Assembly: GCA_945870175.1 (NCBI GenBank)
Contig: CAMBRJ010000028.1
Span: 1 to 13,977, forward strand
Length of the DNA stretch: 13,977 nt
Origin: Gemmatimonas phototrophica
GTDB lineage: Bacteria; Gemmatimonadota; Gemmatimonadetes; Gemmatimonadales; Gemmatimonadaceae
Direction of reading: 5' to 3'
Part shown: in pieces, positions 6,177 through 13,038 of the stretch
Numbering within the stretch: the first letter of the stretch is position 1
Layout of the letters: each line of letters begins with the position of its first letter
The notes under the pieces: model-generated
Seen by the model: the letters and a program-made list of their open reading frames with translations, nothing else
Databases searched by the model: none
Told to the model about the DNA's origin: nothing
Translations under genes and position numbers: made by a program

Positions 6177-8780
6177 ATGGATCCCGTTCGCGACCAGTTG
6201 CAGCAGGCGCTGGGTGAGACGTACCGCGTCGACCGCGAACTCGGCGGCGGCGGCATGTCGCGGGTCTTCCTATCCACCGAGACGGCGCTCGACCGGCGCG
6301 TCGTGCTCAAGATCTTGCCGCCCGATCTCGCCAGTGGCGTCTCGGTGGACCGCTTCAAACGCGAGATCTCCCTCGCCGCGCGGCTGCAGCATGCGCACAT
6401 CGTCCCGCTGCTCTCGGCCGGTGAGGCGAACGGCTTGCCGTGGTTCTCGATGCCGTATGTGGAAGGCGAGTCGCTGCGCGCGCGGCTCGGCCGTGGAGAA
6501 CTGCCCGTGGCCGAGGCGGTGCGCACGCTGCGCGACGTGGCGAGCGCGCTGGCCTATGCGCACACGAAGGGCGTCGTGCATCGCGATATCAAGCCGGATA
6601 ACATCCTGCTGGCCGATGGCAGTGCGACGGTGGCCGATTTCGGCGTGGCCAAGGCGATCGAAGCTGCGCAGACCGGCTCGGAGTCGGGGCTGACGTCCGT
6701 CGGTATGGCGCTCGGAACGCCCGCGTACATGGCCCCCGAGCAAGCCGCCGGCGACGAACGCACGGATCATCGCGCCGACATCTACGCGCTAGGCGTGGTG
6801 GCGTACGAAATGTTGGCCGGTCGCCATCCGTTCGCCGGGCGTTCACCGCAGGCGACGATGGCGGCGCACATGACGGAGACGCCGGCGCCGGTGGAACAGC
6901 TCCGCCAATCCACGCCGCCCGCGCTCGCGCAGCTGGTGCAGCGGTGCCTCGCCAAGAGTGCCGCCGACCGGCCGCAGACCGCGCAGGAGATCGTGCACGC
7001 GCTTGATGCGCTGGTCACGCCGACGGGGACCATCCCGCTCACCGCCGCGAGCTATGTGACGCCTGCGGTGGCGCGCCCTCGATTCGCGAAGGCGCTCGTT
7101 ACGGCCGCGGTGATCGCGGTCGTGGCTGTGGGTGGATCGTTAGGGTGGCGCGCCACGCGAGGATTGGATGTAGACCCGCGCACCGTAGCCGTGCTCCCGT
7201 TCGACGTGATCTCGAGCGACACGGCGGTCGTGCAAGCCGCGCGCGTCGCCGCGGACTGGCTGATGCAGGGCATCATGCAGACCGACTCCGCGAACGTGGT
7301 GTCGAGCACGCTGGTGAATTTCGCCATCGGCGATGCCAAGAGCGCCACCGCCGGATCGGCTGACCTGATTACCCGCGTGGCAGAGGCCACGCGCGCCGGC
7401 ACCATGGTCACCGGCAGCGTGAGCCGGTTCGGCGACTCGTTGCGCTTCCAGGTGACGATCATCGATGCACGAACGGGCAACGTCATCCGCGCGATCGAAC
7501 CGGTGGCCGGCGCAGTTGCTGATCCGATTCCGGCCATTAACGCGCTGCGTGACCGGCTGCTCGGCGCCATTGTGAGCGGGGATGTCTCGAAACGTGTCGC
7601 GGCGGCGGGGCAACCCCCTGGCTTCGCGGCATACAAAGAGTATATGGCCGGCGGGGAGGTCTTTGTCCGCGATCAGATCGCCTCGCGTGCCTATTTTCGA
7701 CGCGCCATTGCCCTCGACTCGACGTACACGGCACCGTACCTCTTCCTCGCCTTCACATACTCGAACGCCACGGCACTCGATAGCGCGGCCGTCGTCGTTG
7801 GGCAACTCGAACGCTTCCGCGAGCGCCTGTCGAAAGTTGACCTCTTGGGTCTCGACTATGTCCGGAGCTTGGTGCGGGGTGACCGCGAAGGGCAATTGCG
7901 CGCGGCGCAGGAGACGGTCGTACGATCGGGTGATCCCACGTGGCAATACTTGGTGGGGATCACGGCGACTAGCCTCCTTCGCCCGGCGGTCGCGATTCCG
8001 GCGCTCGAGGCGTCCGACTCGGTGATGTGGGTGTGGAAGTGGCAGCAGAACTCGAGTTCGCTCGCAGTTGCGTATCATCTCGCGGATGACTTTGCCAAGG
8101 AAACCGCCCATCTCTCGCTCGCCCGAAAGCGCTACCCGAACAGTTCGGGCTTCGTGGCCCGTTCGTTACGTCCGCTCGCGGGGCTGCGCAACGGTCCCGC
8201 GGCGCTCGCGCTCGCCGACACCATCCTACGCGGTTCCGACGATGCCACCGGGCTCGCGGGGCTCAATGCGGTCAGTGTCGGCGCATGGGAATTCGAGGCG
8301 CACGGGGACAGCGCCACCGCCCGGAAATTGCTCGAGATGGGTCTCCAGTGGGTCGCGTCGCGGAACGCCGCCGCGCCCCACTCGCGCTTTATGCAGCGAG
8401 CGCTAGGCGTAGCGTGGCTCGATCTTGCCCAGTTCGACTCCGCCATCGTGCACCTGACGGCGGCACTGCCCGATACGGCACTCGCGGGTACCCGCACACG
8501 CGGGTATCTGGCCATCGCCTACGCGCGACGAGGCGATACCACGCGGGCGCGCGCGATCTCGGATACGCTCGCCGCGTCGGTGCGCGAGTGGGACCACGGC
8601 AATACGCCCCATTGGCGAGCGGCCATCCTCGCCACGCTCGGCGAGAAGACCGAAGCCGTGCGTCTGTTGCGCATCGCCCACCAGCAGGGCCAGTCGAAGG
8701 CGGAGTGGCACTACCAACCGAATCTCCGCGCGCTGCGGGGCTTCAGCGAATTCGAGGCGTTGATCAGGCCGCAGCAGTAG
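6177..8780 (+). CDS. Transmembrane Ser/Thr protein kinase (PknB-type) with TolB-like and TPR C-terminal region
   Basis: This 867-aa signalling protein has an N-terminal cytosolic kinase domain (about 10-280) that contains all essential motifs. They are the glycine loop LGGGGMSRVF (22-31), VVLKIL with Lys45, HRDIKPDN (135-142), DFGVAK (154-159), the activation segment rich in Ser/Thr, then GTPAYMAPEQ, and DHRADIYALGVVAYEML. A single membrane segment follows at about 306-326 (ALVTAAVIAVVAVGG). The remainder is predicted to be periplasmic: a TolB/FlgO-like segment starting RTVAVLPFDV and containing MVTGSVSRFGDSLRFQVTIIDARTG, then helical TPR-like repeats to the C terminus. The frame is open back to GTG 5952, but those 75 codons look non-coding. 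The ATG at 6177 starts MDPVRDQLQQALGETYRV immediately before the kinase fold and is preferred. No Shine-Dalgarno is seen. Confidence 0.94.
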   Translation: MDPVRDQLQQALGETYRVDRELGGGGMSRVFLSTETALDRRVVLKILPPDLASGVSVDRFKREISLAARLQHAHIVPLLSAGEANGLPWFSMPYVEGESLRARLGRGELPVAEAVRTLRDVASALAYAHTKGVVHRDIKPDNILLADGSATVADFGVAKAIEAAQTGSESGLTSVGMALGTPAYMAPEQAAGDERTDHRADIYALGVVAYEMLAGRHPFAGRSPQATMAAHMTETPAPVEQLRQSTPPALAQLVQRCLAKSAADRPQTAQEIVHALDALVTPTGTIPLTAASYVTPAVARPRFAKALVTAAVIAVVAVGGSLGWRATRGLDVDPRTVAVLPFDVISSDTAVVQAARVAADWLMQGIMQTDSANVVSSTLVNFAIGDAKSATAGSADLITRVAEATRAGTMVTGSVSRFGDSLRFQVTIIDARTGNVIRAIEPVAGAVADPIPAINALRDRLLGAIVSGDVSKRVAAAGQPPGFAAYKEYMAGGEVFVRDQIASRAYFRRAIALDSTYTAPYLFLAFTYSNATALDSAAVVVGQLERFRERLSKVDLLGLDYVRSLVRGDREGQLRAAQETVVRSGDPTWQYLVGITATSLLRPAVAIPALEASDSVMWVWKWQQNSSSLAVAYHLADDFAKETAHLSLARKRYPNSSGFVARSLRPLAGLRNGPAALALADTILRGSDDATGLAGLNAVSVGAWEFEAHGDSATARKLLEMGLQWVASRNAAAPHSRFMQRALGVAWLDLAQFDSAIVHLTAALPDTALAGTRTRGYLAIAYARRGDTTRARAISDTLAASVREWDHGNTPHWRAAILATLGEKTEAVRLLRIAHQQGQSKAEWHYQPNLRALRGFSEFEALIRPQQ

Positions 8781-8867
8781 GGAACGGCCTATGCCGAGAT
8801 GGCGAAGCGTCTCGAAGCTCCGGTCGACGCGTCGTTCGCCATCCACCGCTGCTTCGGCATCGGGCAT

Positions 8868-8880
8868 TGACGCGGCGTCA
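8868..8880. repeat. Short inverted repeat TGACG-CGG-CGTCA upstream of the aldolase-like gene
   Basis: This is a perfect 5-bp-arm inverted repeat in the 174-bp gap between the kinase and the aldolase-like lipoprotein gene, about 75 bp before the latter's start. A downstream TATCAT (8900-8905) resembles a -10 box but has no well-spaced -35. The site could be an operator; support is weak. Confidence 0.25.
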
Positions 8881-8954
8881 TGCCCGGCGCGTTTTGCGTT
8901 ATCATACGGCGCTTCGCACGGTAGGTCAGGCGTTCACACACAGGAGAACCGCAC

Positions 8955-9827
8955 ATGCGTCGTTCAGGCTGGCTCGTTGCACTTCCACTCGCGGCGACGA
9001 TCCTCGGCGGCTGCGCGAGCGCATCAAAGACCACGCCCACGTCCGCCTCGGCTAGCGCCGCACTGACCCTGTGGAAGTCCGGCGCCGCCGCGTTCGGTAT
9101 GTTCGTGCCCAACGAGCGGCCACCGGCTCCGCCCGCCGCCGGCGCCACCCGCCTCCCGCCGCTGTATACCGAAGCCGGGGCCAAGGCGCTCGCCGAAAAT
9201 CCGCTGCTCGACTACCTCTTCCTGAATCTCGAAGGCGCCTACGACGCGAACGCGGTGCGGGCCATGGCGACGGGCATCCGGATGAGCGGGACCGCCACAC
9301 GGCCCACGCTGCTGGTGCGCATTCCCACCATCGAAGCCGCCGGCGTCGAGCTCACCCGCGCCCGCGTGAAGGAAGTGCTCGGCCTCGGTGCCGACGGCGT
9401 GGTGATCCCGCACGTGCGCGGCGCGGCGGAAGCGCGCGTGGCCGCGGCGTTCTTCGCCGAAGCCGGCGCCAACGTCTGGTCGCCCGCCAACCCCAAGGGC
9501 ACCGTGATCGCGATGCTGATGGTGGAAGACAAGGGCGCGATCGCCGAGTTGCCCGAGATCGCCGCCGTGAAGGGCTACAGCCTGCTGTCGTGCGGCATCG
9601 GCAGTCTCACGCAGAACATGGGCGGCGACGCCCCGGGCGCCGAGGCGGCATGCCAGCGAGCACGAGACCTCGGAGCCAAGGCGGGCATGCCCAGCATGAT
9701 GACGGCCAGCGCCGGCACGATCAAGAACCGGATCGAGAAGGGCTACCTCGGGCTGCTGCTGTCCGGCACGGCCGACCAGGCGTCGGCGATCATCCGCACC
9801 GGACGGCCACTCGCGAAGCGTCCGTAA
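8955..9827 (+). CDS. Exported lipoprotein related to HpcH/HpaI aldolase/citrate lyase, probably catalytically altered
   Basis: This 290-aa protein begins with a clear lipoprotein leader, MRRSGWLVALPLAATILGGC (Cys20). The ATG is preceded by AGGAG eight bases upstream (8942-8946). The body follows the HpcH/HpaI TIM barrel: LTLWKSGAAAFGMF, DYLFLNLEGAYDANAV (86-), LLVRIP (Arg122), VLGLGADGVVIPHV, AMLMVEDKGAIAEL (Glu191) and YSLLSCGIGSLTQNMG. Against E. coli HpaI as I remember it, Arg70 and metal-ligand Glu149 are kept. Asp42 is Asn91, His45 is Gly94 and metal-ligand Asp175 is Ser217. Normal class II aldolase chemistry on 2-keto-3-deoxy acids is therefore doubtful; a binding role or different chemistry is possible. 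A periplasmic location is unusual for this family. It is probably cotranscribed with the DinB-like gene 20 bp downstream. Confidence 0.88.
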   Translation: MRRSGWLVALPLAATILGGCASASKTTPTSASASAALTLWKSGAAAFGMFVPNERPPAPPAAGATRLPPLYTEAGAKALAENPLLDYLFLNLEGAYDANAVRAMATGIRMSGTATRPTLLVRIPTIEAAGVELTRARVKEVLGLGADGVVIPHVRGAAEARVAAAFFAEAGANVWSPANPKGTVIAMLMVEDKGAIAELPEIAAVKGYSLLSCGIGSLTQNMGGDAPGAEAACQRARDLGAKAGMPSMMTASAGTIKNRIEKGYLGLLLSGTADQASAIIRTGRPLAKRP

Positions 9828-9847
9828 GGCATCGGTAATTCGTCGCC

Positions 9848-10381
9848 ATGACCCAGCCCACCGACTCCGTCCCAGCCCTGCTGACACTGCTGAAGGTCGA
9901 GCGCGAACAGCTCCTCGCTCAGTTCGCCGCGATCCCCGTCGAAAACCGTGCACTCCCGAACGGCGCGGGTGGTTGGTCCGCCGCGCAGATCGTGGAACAT
10001 GTCGCGCGCGTGGAAGGCAACGTGGCGCGCCTGATCGCCAAGGGCGCGGCGCTGCCGCACACGGCGACGTCGGACGAACAACAGGCGGGACTGCTCACGG
10101 CCACGCGGATTCGTTGGGTACGCGATCGGACCACCAAGGTCGAAGCGCCGGAACGCGTGCGTCCCGCCGAGGGGCTCACCCCAGACGATGCCCTCGCGCA
10201 GCTGCACGCCTCGCGCGCCGCGGTCCTCGAGGCCTTCTCCGCCGCCGATCCGGCCGTGCTCGACGGCATCCTCTTCCCGCATCCGTTCATCGGTCCGCTG
10301 ACCTTGCGCGCGTGGGTCGAACTCGTGGCGCATCACGACGCGCGACACGCCGAGCAGATGTCGGAGTTGCGGCGCGCCTAG
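9848..10381 (+). CDS. DinB-family (DinB_2-like) four-helix metal-binding protein
   Basis: This is a 177-aa cytosolic protein with the four-helix bundle pattern of the DinB/YfiT superfamily. The three expected metal-binding histidines appear as H51 in GGWSAAQIVEHVARVE and as the H163-x3-H167 pair in AHHDARHAEQM near the C terminus. Family members include thiol-dependent transferases and proteins of unknown function; the specific reaction cannot be told from sequence. It starts 20 bp after the aldolase-like lipoprotein gene, so the two probably share a transcript. Its TAG stop overlaps the stop of the convergent methyltransferase gene in the shared bases CTAG (10378-10381). Confidence 0.88.
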   Translation: MTQPTDSVPALLTLLKVEREQLLAQFAAIPVENRALPNGAGGWSAAQIVEHVARVEGNVARLIAKGAALPHTATSDEQQAGLLTATRIRWVRDRTTKVEAPERVRPAEGLTPDDALAQLHASRAAVLEAFSAADPAVLDGILFPHPFIGPLTLRAWVELVAHHDARHAEQMSELRRA

Positions 10382-11178
10382 CCCGCGCGCGGCACCCACC
10401 CCTTCACCGCGTTGGCCCTCGCCGCGTAGGTGACGCGCCCGCTGTCATCAGCCGGCAGACACTCGCGTAGCCGAGCCGTGAGCTGCGCGATCGCCTCCGG
10501 CGCCATCGTCGCCATCGTCTCCCCCACGGCAGCCCACCCGACGACGATGGCCCAGAACTCGTCGAACGACGCGAAGGTGCGTTGCACCGTGATCTCGTGC
10601 AATTCGACGTCGGTCAGGCCAGCGTCGCGCCAGAGCGCGGTCATGACCTCGCCGCGCGAGGCCTCGGTACTCGGTGGCGCCGGCACCACCGCCCCAAGCG
10701 CACGCATCTCGCGCTGCACCACGTGGTACGGAAAGCCGCCGCCGTGCATGTCCCACGCATACGCCGCCACCAGGCCGCCGGCGCGCACCACACGCGCCAT
10801 CTCGGCCGTGCCCTTGGCCGGGTCGGGCACGAAGAAGATCACGAGCGGCATCACGGCGACGTCGAACGCGTCGTCGGGATACGGCAGCGCCATCGCATCC
10901 CCTTCGCGCAGGTCGGCGTCGCGCAGCGCCGGCCGCTTCTGCGCGAAAGCCAACTGCGCCGCGGACGGGTCCACACCGTGCACGGCCGCCGGCGCACCGT
11001 GCAGCGCGAGCAACTCGGTGAACGCGCCATTGCCGCAGCCTACGTCAAGCCACCGCCGTCCCGTCGGCAGCGCCAGCCACTCCAGAAACGCGGCACCGAC
11101 CAGTTGACTCCACACGCCCATGTAGCGCTCGTACGACGCGCCGTCATCGAAACGGATCTGGTCGGTGCCCGCGTTCAC
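10378..11178 (-). CDS. Class I SAM-dependent methyltransferase (UbiE/Methyltransf_11 type)
   Basis: This is a 266-aa cytosolic protein. Methyltransferase motif I, LDVGCGNGAF, lies at residues 44-53, followed by VHGVDPS (acidic motif II region), REGDAMALPYPDDAFDVAVMPLVIFFVPDP (motifs around the adenine pocket) and RVVRAGGLVAAYAWD. The N-terminal ASYERYMGVWSQLVG is a conserved stretch of this methyltransferase group and supports the early GTG start at 11176-11178 over the ATG at residue 20. The substrate is unknown; small-molecule or quinone-type methylation is typical. The start overlaps the vapC stop in GTGA (11175-11178), implying translational coupling to the toxin gene. No other promoter is evident. 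Confidence 0.9.
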   Translation of the reverse strand: MNAGTDQIRFDDGASYERYMGVWSQLVGAAFLEWLALPTGRRWLDVGCGNGAFTELLALHGAPAAVHGVDPSAAQLAFAQKRPALRDADLREGDAMALPYPDDAFDVAVMPLVIFFVPDPAKGTAEMARVVRAGGLVAAYAWDMHGGGFPYHVVQREMRALGAVVPAPPSTEASRGEVMTALWRDAGLTDVELHEITVQRTFASFDEFWAIVVGWAAVGETMATMAPEAIAQLTARLRECLPADDSGRVTYAARANAVKGWVPRAG

Positions 11179-11567
11179 CAGGGCACCGCCGTCACGTCGG
11201 TATACGAAAAGTCGTCACCAACGAACAGCAGCGGCTCACCGCACGACAGCGCCAGCGCGTAGCTGAAGCAATCGCCGAAGTTAAGCGCCGCCCGATGCCG
11301 GCCACGCCCAAACGTGCGCGCGGCATCGCGCGCGATCGCCACCTGATCGGCGTCGACGTCCCTGACCTCCGCCTTGAGGGCGCGCAGCAGCGCGTCGAGC
11401 TGGGCTTCCCCGCGCTCACCAAAACGCCCCAGCAATACGAGTGAGGCCTCAATGACGGTGCCGGCGGAGACGAATCTGCTGGCAGACTGTTCGATGGCGG
11501 CGACGAGTCGGGGCGCACTCGACTCGTTGTACATGATGGCGACGAGCGCCGAGGTGTCGATGACCAT
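11175..11567 (-). CDS. vapC: VapC-type PIN-domain ribonuclease toxin
   Basis: This is a 130-aa toxin of a type II toxin-antitoxin pair; VapC enzymes are Mg-dependent endoribonucleases, often cutting tRNA or rRNA. All PIN acidic positions are visible: Asp4 in MVIDTSALVA, Glu40 in GTVIEASLVLLGRFG, Asp99 in NFGDCFSYALA and Asp118/119 in FVGDDFSYTDV. The active site therefore looks intact and the length is normal. The ATG at 11565-11567 lies 6 bases after the stop of the antitoxin gene, as expected for an antitoxin-first operon. The 3' end overlaps the start of the methyltransferase gene by 4 bp. Confidence 0.95.
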   Translation of the reverse strand: MVIDTSALVAIMYNESSAPRLVAAIEQSASRFVSAGTVIEASLVLLGRFGERGEAQLDALLRALKAEVRDVDADQVAIARDAARTFGRGRHRAALNFGDCFSYALALSCGEPLLFVGDDFSYTDVTAVPW

Positions 11568-11573
11568 GGCGCG

Positions 11574-11828
11574 CTAGCGCGGCACGCCGTGGTCGTCGTA
11601 GCCAAGCAGCTCGTCCGGATCGCGGGGATCGAGCACCGGCAGACCAGTGAGTCGTTCCTGAACCCGCCGAACGGCCGTCTCCAGACGGTAGTGCGTATGC
11701 CGCATGGTCTCGCGCGCGAGTCGCTCTTCGAGGGCCCGACGGATGGCCTCGGTGATCGACTCACCGGTGGCCACGGCAAGGGCACGCGCCAACCGGTCGG
11801 TTTCGGGGTCTTTGATGCTGAGGGCCAC
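11574..11828 (-). CDS. vapB: VapB-type antitoxin
   Basis: This 84-aa antitoxin neutralises VapC and is expected to repress the operon. The N-terminal part MALSIKDPETDRLARALAVA followed by GESITEAIRRALEERL fits the strand-helix-helix DNA-binding fold of the Rv0623-like VapB group. The C-terminal tail LPVLDPRDPDELLGYDDHG is the usual toxin-wrapping segment. The start is GTG at 11826-11828, with only a weak AGG ten bases upstream. It precedes vapC by 6 bp. A strong promoter and a palindrome lie immediately upstream. Confidence 0.93.
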   Translation of the reverse strand: MALSIKDPETDRLARALAVATGESITEAIRRALEERLARETMRHTHYRLETAVRRVQERLTGLPVLDPRDPDELLGYDDHGVPR

Positions 11829-11837
11829 TATTTATAC

Positions 11838-11869
11838 CTGTATATAAATTATGGTCGAATTATATACAG
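11838..11869. promoter_or_regulatory. Palindromic operator of the vapBC operon
   Basis: CTGTATATAA (11838-11847) and TTATATACAG (11860-11869) form a perfect 10-bp inverted repeat around a 12-base centre. The pairing continues inward for three bases if one A is bulged. It is an AT-rich island in GC-rich DNA and covers the -10 box and probable transcription start of the vapBC promoter. That is the expected place for autorepression by the VapBC complex. Confidence 0.75.
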
Positions 11870-11886
11870 CGTAGCCAGTGCGTCAA
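11859..11886 (-). promoter_or_regulatory. Sigma-70-like promoter of vapBC
   Basis: On the minus strand, -35 TTGACG (11881-11886) and -10 TATAAT (11859-11864) are separated by 16 bp. This gives a perfect -10 box and a 5/6 match at -35. Transcription would start near 11852, leaving a leader of about 24 bases before the GTG of vapB. A second, weaker candidate uses TATAAA at 11831-11836, but it would start transcription inside the gene. Confidence 0.65.
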
Positions 11887-11903
11887 GACTCCGCGCGCGC
11901 AGC

Positions 11904-13025
11904 TCACACCGCCGTTGACTCCGCCAGCGCGTGCGCCAGTCGACGCACCCCTTCCTCGAGCGCCGGCGCGTCGTAGTGCGCGAAACTCAGTCGCATGTGC
12001 TGCGCGAACCCGCCGCCGCTGCTGAAACGCGTGCCTAGATGAACGGCCACGCCACCAGCCATCGCGACGGGTAAGCACTCCGCTGCCGTGCGCGCCGCCG
12101 GCAGCTGCGCCCACACGAAGTAGCCGCCCGCGGGTTCGACGAACGTCACGGCGGGCAGCCGCTCGCGCAGCGCGCGGCACAGCACCGCCGACCGCTCGGC
12201 GTACACGCGGCGTAACCCGTCGAGCACGGCGTCGGCCAGTCCGAGATCGATCAGGCTGCGCATCACCCCCGATACGAACGGATTCAACCCCCCACCGCTT
12301 TGCACGACGCCCGATTTCGTGATGGTGCGCAGTACGTCAGGCGCGCCCTGCACCCACCCCAGCCGCACTCCGGGCGCGCAGATCTTGGAGAACGAGCCCA
12401 GCGAGAGCACGCGCGCGGACTGGCCGTAAGCCGCGAGCGGCGGTGGTGGTGCGGTACCGAAGTCGAGCAGGTGATAGACCTCGTCGGCGACGACGAGTAG
12501 ATCGTGCGTGTGGCTGACGGCCATGAGTTGCTCGCGTCGAGCCACCGACATCGTGGTCCCCGTCGGATTCTGAAACGACGGAATGGTGTAGAGGAACGCG
12601 GGACGGTGATGCACCAACGCGTCCTGCAGCGCATCGATCCGGATGCCATCCCCGTCGATGGGGATACCAACCACCTGCAGCCCGTGATCGCGAAAGATCT
12701 CGAGCGCGAGAAAGTACGTCGGCTCTTCCACGAAGATCGTGTCACCCGGGCGCGTGAATCGGGTGCAGACCAGATCGAGCGCCTGCGAGACGCCGGCCGA
12801 TACCACCAGCTCCGCCGCCGTCACCGGCATCGCGTAGCGACGGCTCAGGAACTGCGCGAGCGAGTGTCGAAATCCCGCGTCCCCCTCGTCGGCGCCATAC
12901 TGCAGGAGCTCGGCATCACCTTGCGCCAGACAATGGTCCGTGGCGGTACGCCAAGCCGCCAACGGCAGGAGCGACAGCGATGGCTGTCCTTTGCCGATGT
13001 CGATGATGTCAGGGTGAGATCCCAT
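11904..13025 (-). CDS. PLP-dependent aminotransferase, class I/II (2-aminoadipate/aromatic aminotransferase-like)
   Basis: This is a 373-aa cytosolic fold-type I transaminase. The order of motifs is canonical: substrate-arm LQYGADEGDAGFR (42-53), VSAGVSQALDLV for the cofactor phosphate, EEPTYF, SFQNPTGTTMS with Asn153, VVADEVYHLL with Asp181 and Tyr184, the Schiff-base Lys214 in SLGSFSKICAPGVRLGW, and a C-terminal MRLSFAHYD with the substrate Arg. It most resembles the LysN/2-aminoadipate and multi-substrate aminotransferase group, without the GntR DNA-binding domain of MocR regulators. The ATG at 13023-13025 lies 13 bp after the stop of the DUF5916-like gene, so it is probably cotranscribed with it. 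Exact substrate cannot be assigned. Confidence 0.93.
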   Translation of the reverse strand: MGSHPDIIDIGKGQPSLSLLPLAAWRTATDHCLAQGDAELLQYGADEGDAGFRHSLAQFLSRRYAMPVTAAELVVSAGVSQALDLVCTRFTRPGDTIFVEEPTYFLALEIFRDHGLQVVGIPIDGDGIRIDALQDALVHHRPAFLYTIPSFQNPTGTTMSVARREQLMAVSHTHDLLVVADEVYHLLDFGTAPPPPLAAYGQSARVLSLGSFSKICAPGVRLGWVQGAPDVLRTITKSGVVQSGGGLNPFVSGVMRSLIDLGLADAVLDGLRRVYAERSAVLCRALRERLPAVTFVEPAGGYFVWAQLPAARTAAECLPVAMAGGVAVHLGTRFSSGGGFAQHMRLSFAHYDAPALEEGVRRLAHALAESTAV

Positions 13026-13038
13026 CGCGACGACGGCC

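Noticed and set aside
7140..8111. 323-aa open frame on the minus strand inside the kinase gene
   Set aside because: It is a shadow of the kinase reading frame in high-GC DNA. Its translation is rich in Arg, His and Gly, with no domain, and the kinase frame carries unmistakable motifs.
8484..8495. Perfect 12-bp palindrome GCGGGTACCCGC
   Set aside because: It lies within the kinase coding region in GC-rich sequence, and nothing ties it to regulation; chance is sufficient.
8867..8905. Promoter made of TTGACG (8867-8872) and TATCAT (8900-8905) ahead of the aldolase-like gene
   Set aside because: The spacing of 27 bp is far outside the 15-19 bp range, so the two boxes cannot act together as a sigma-70 promoter.
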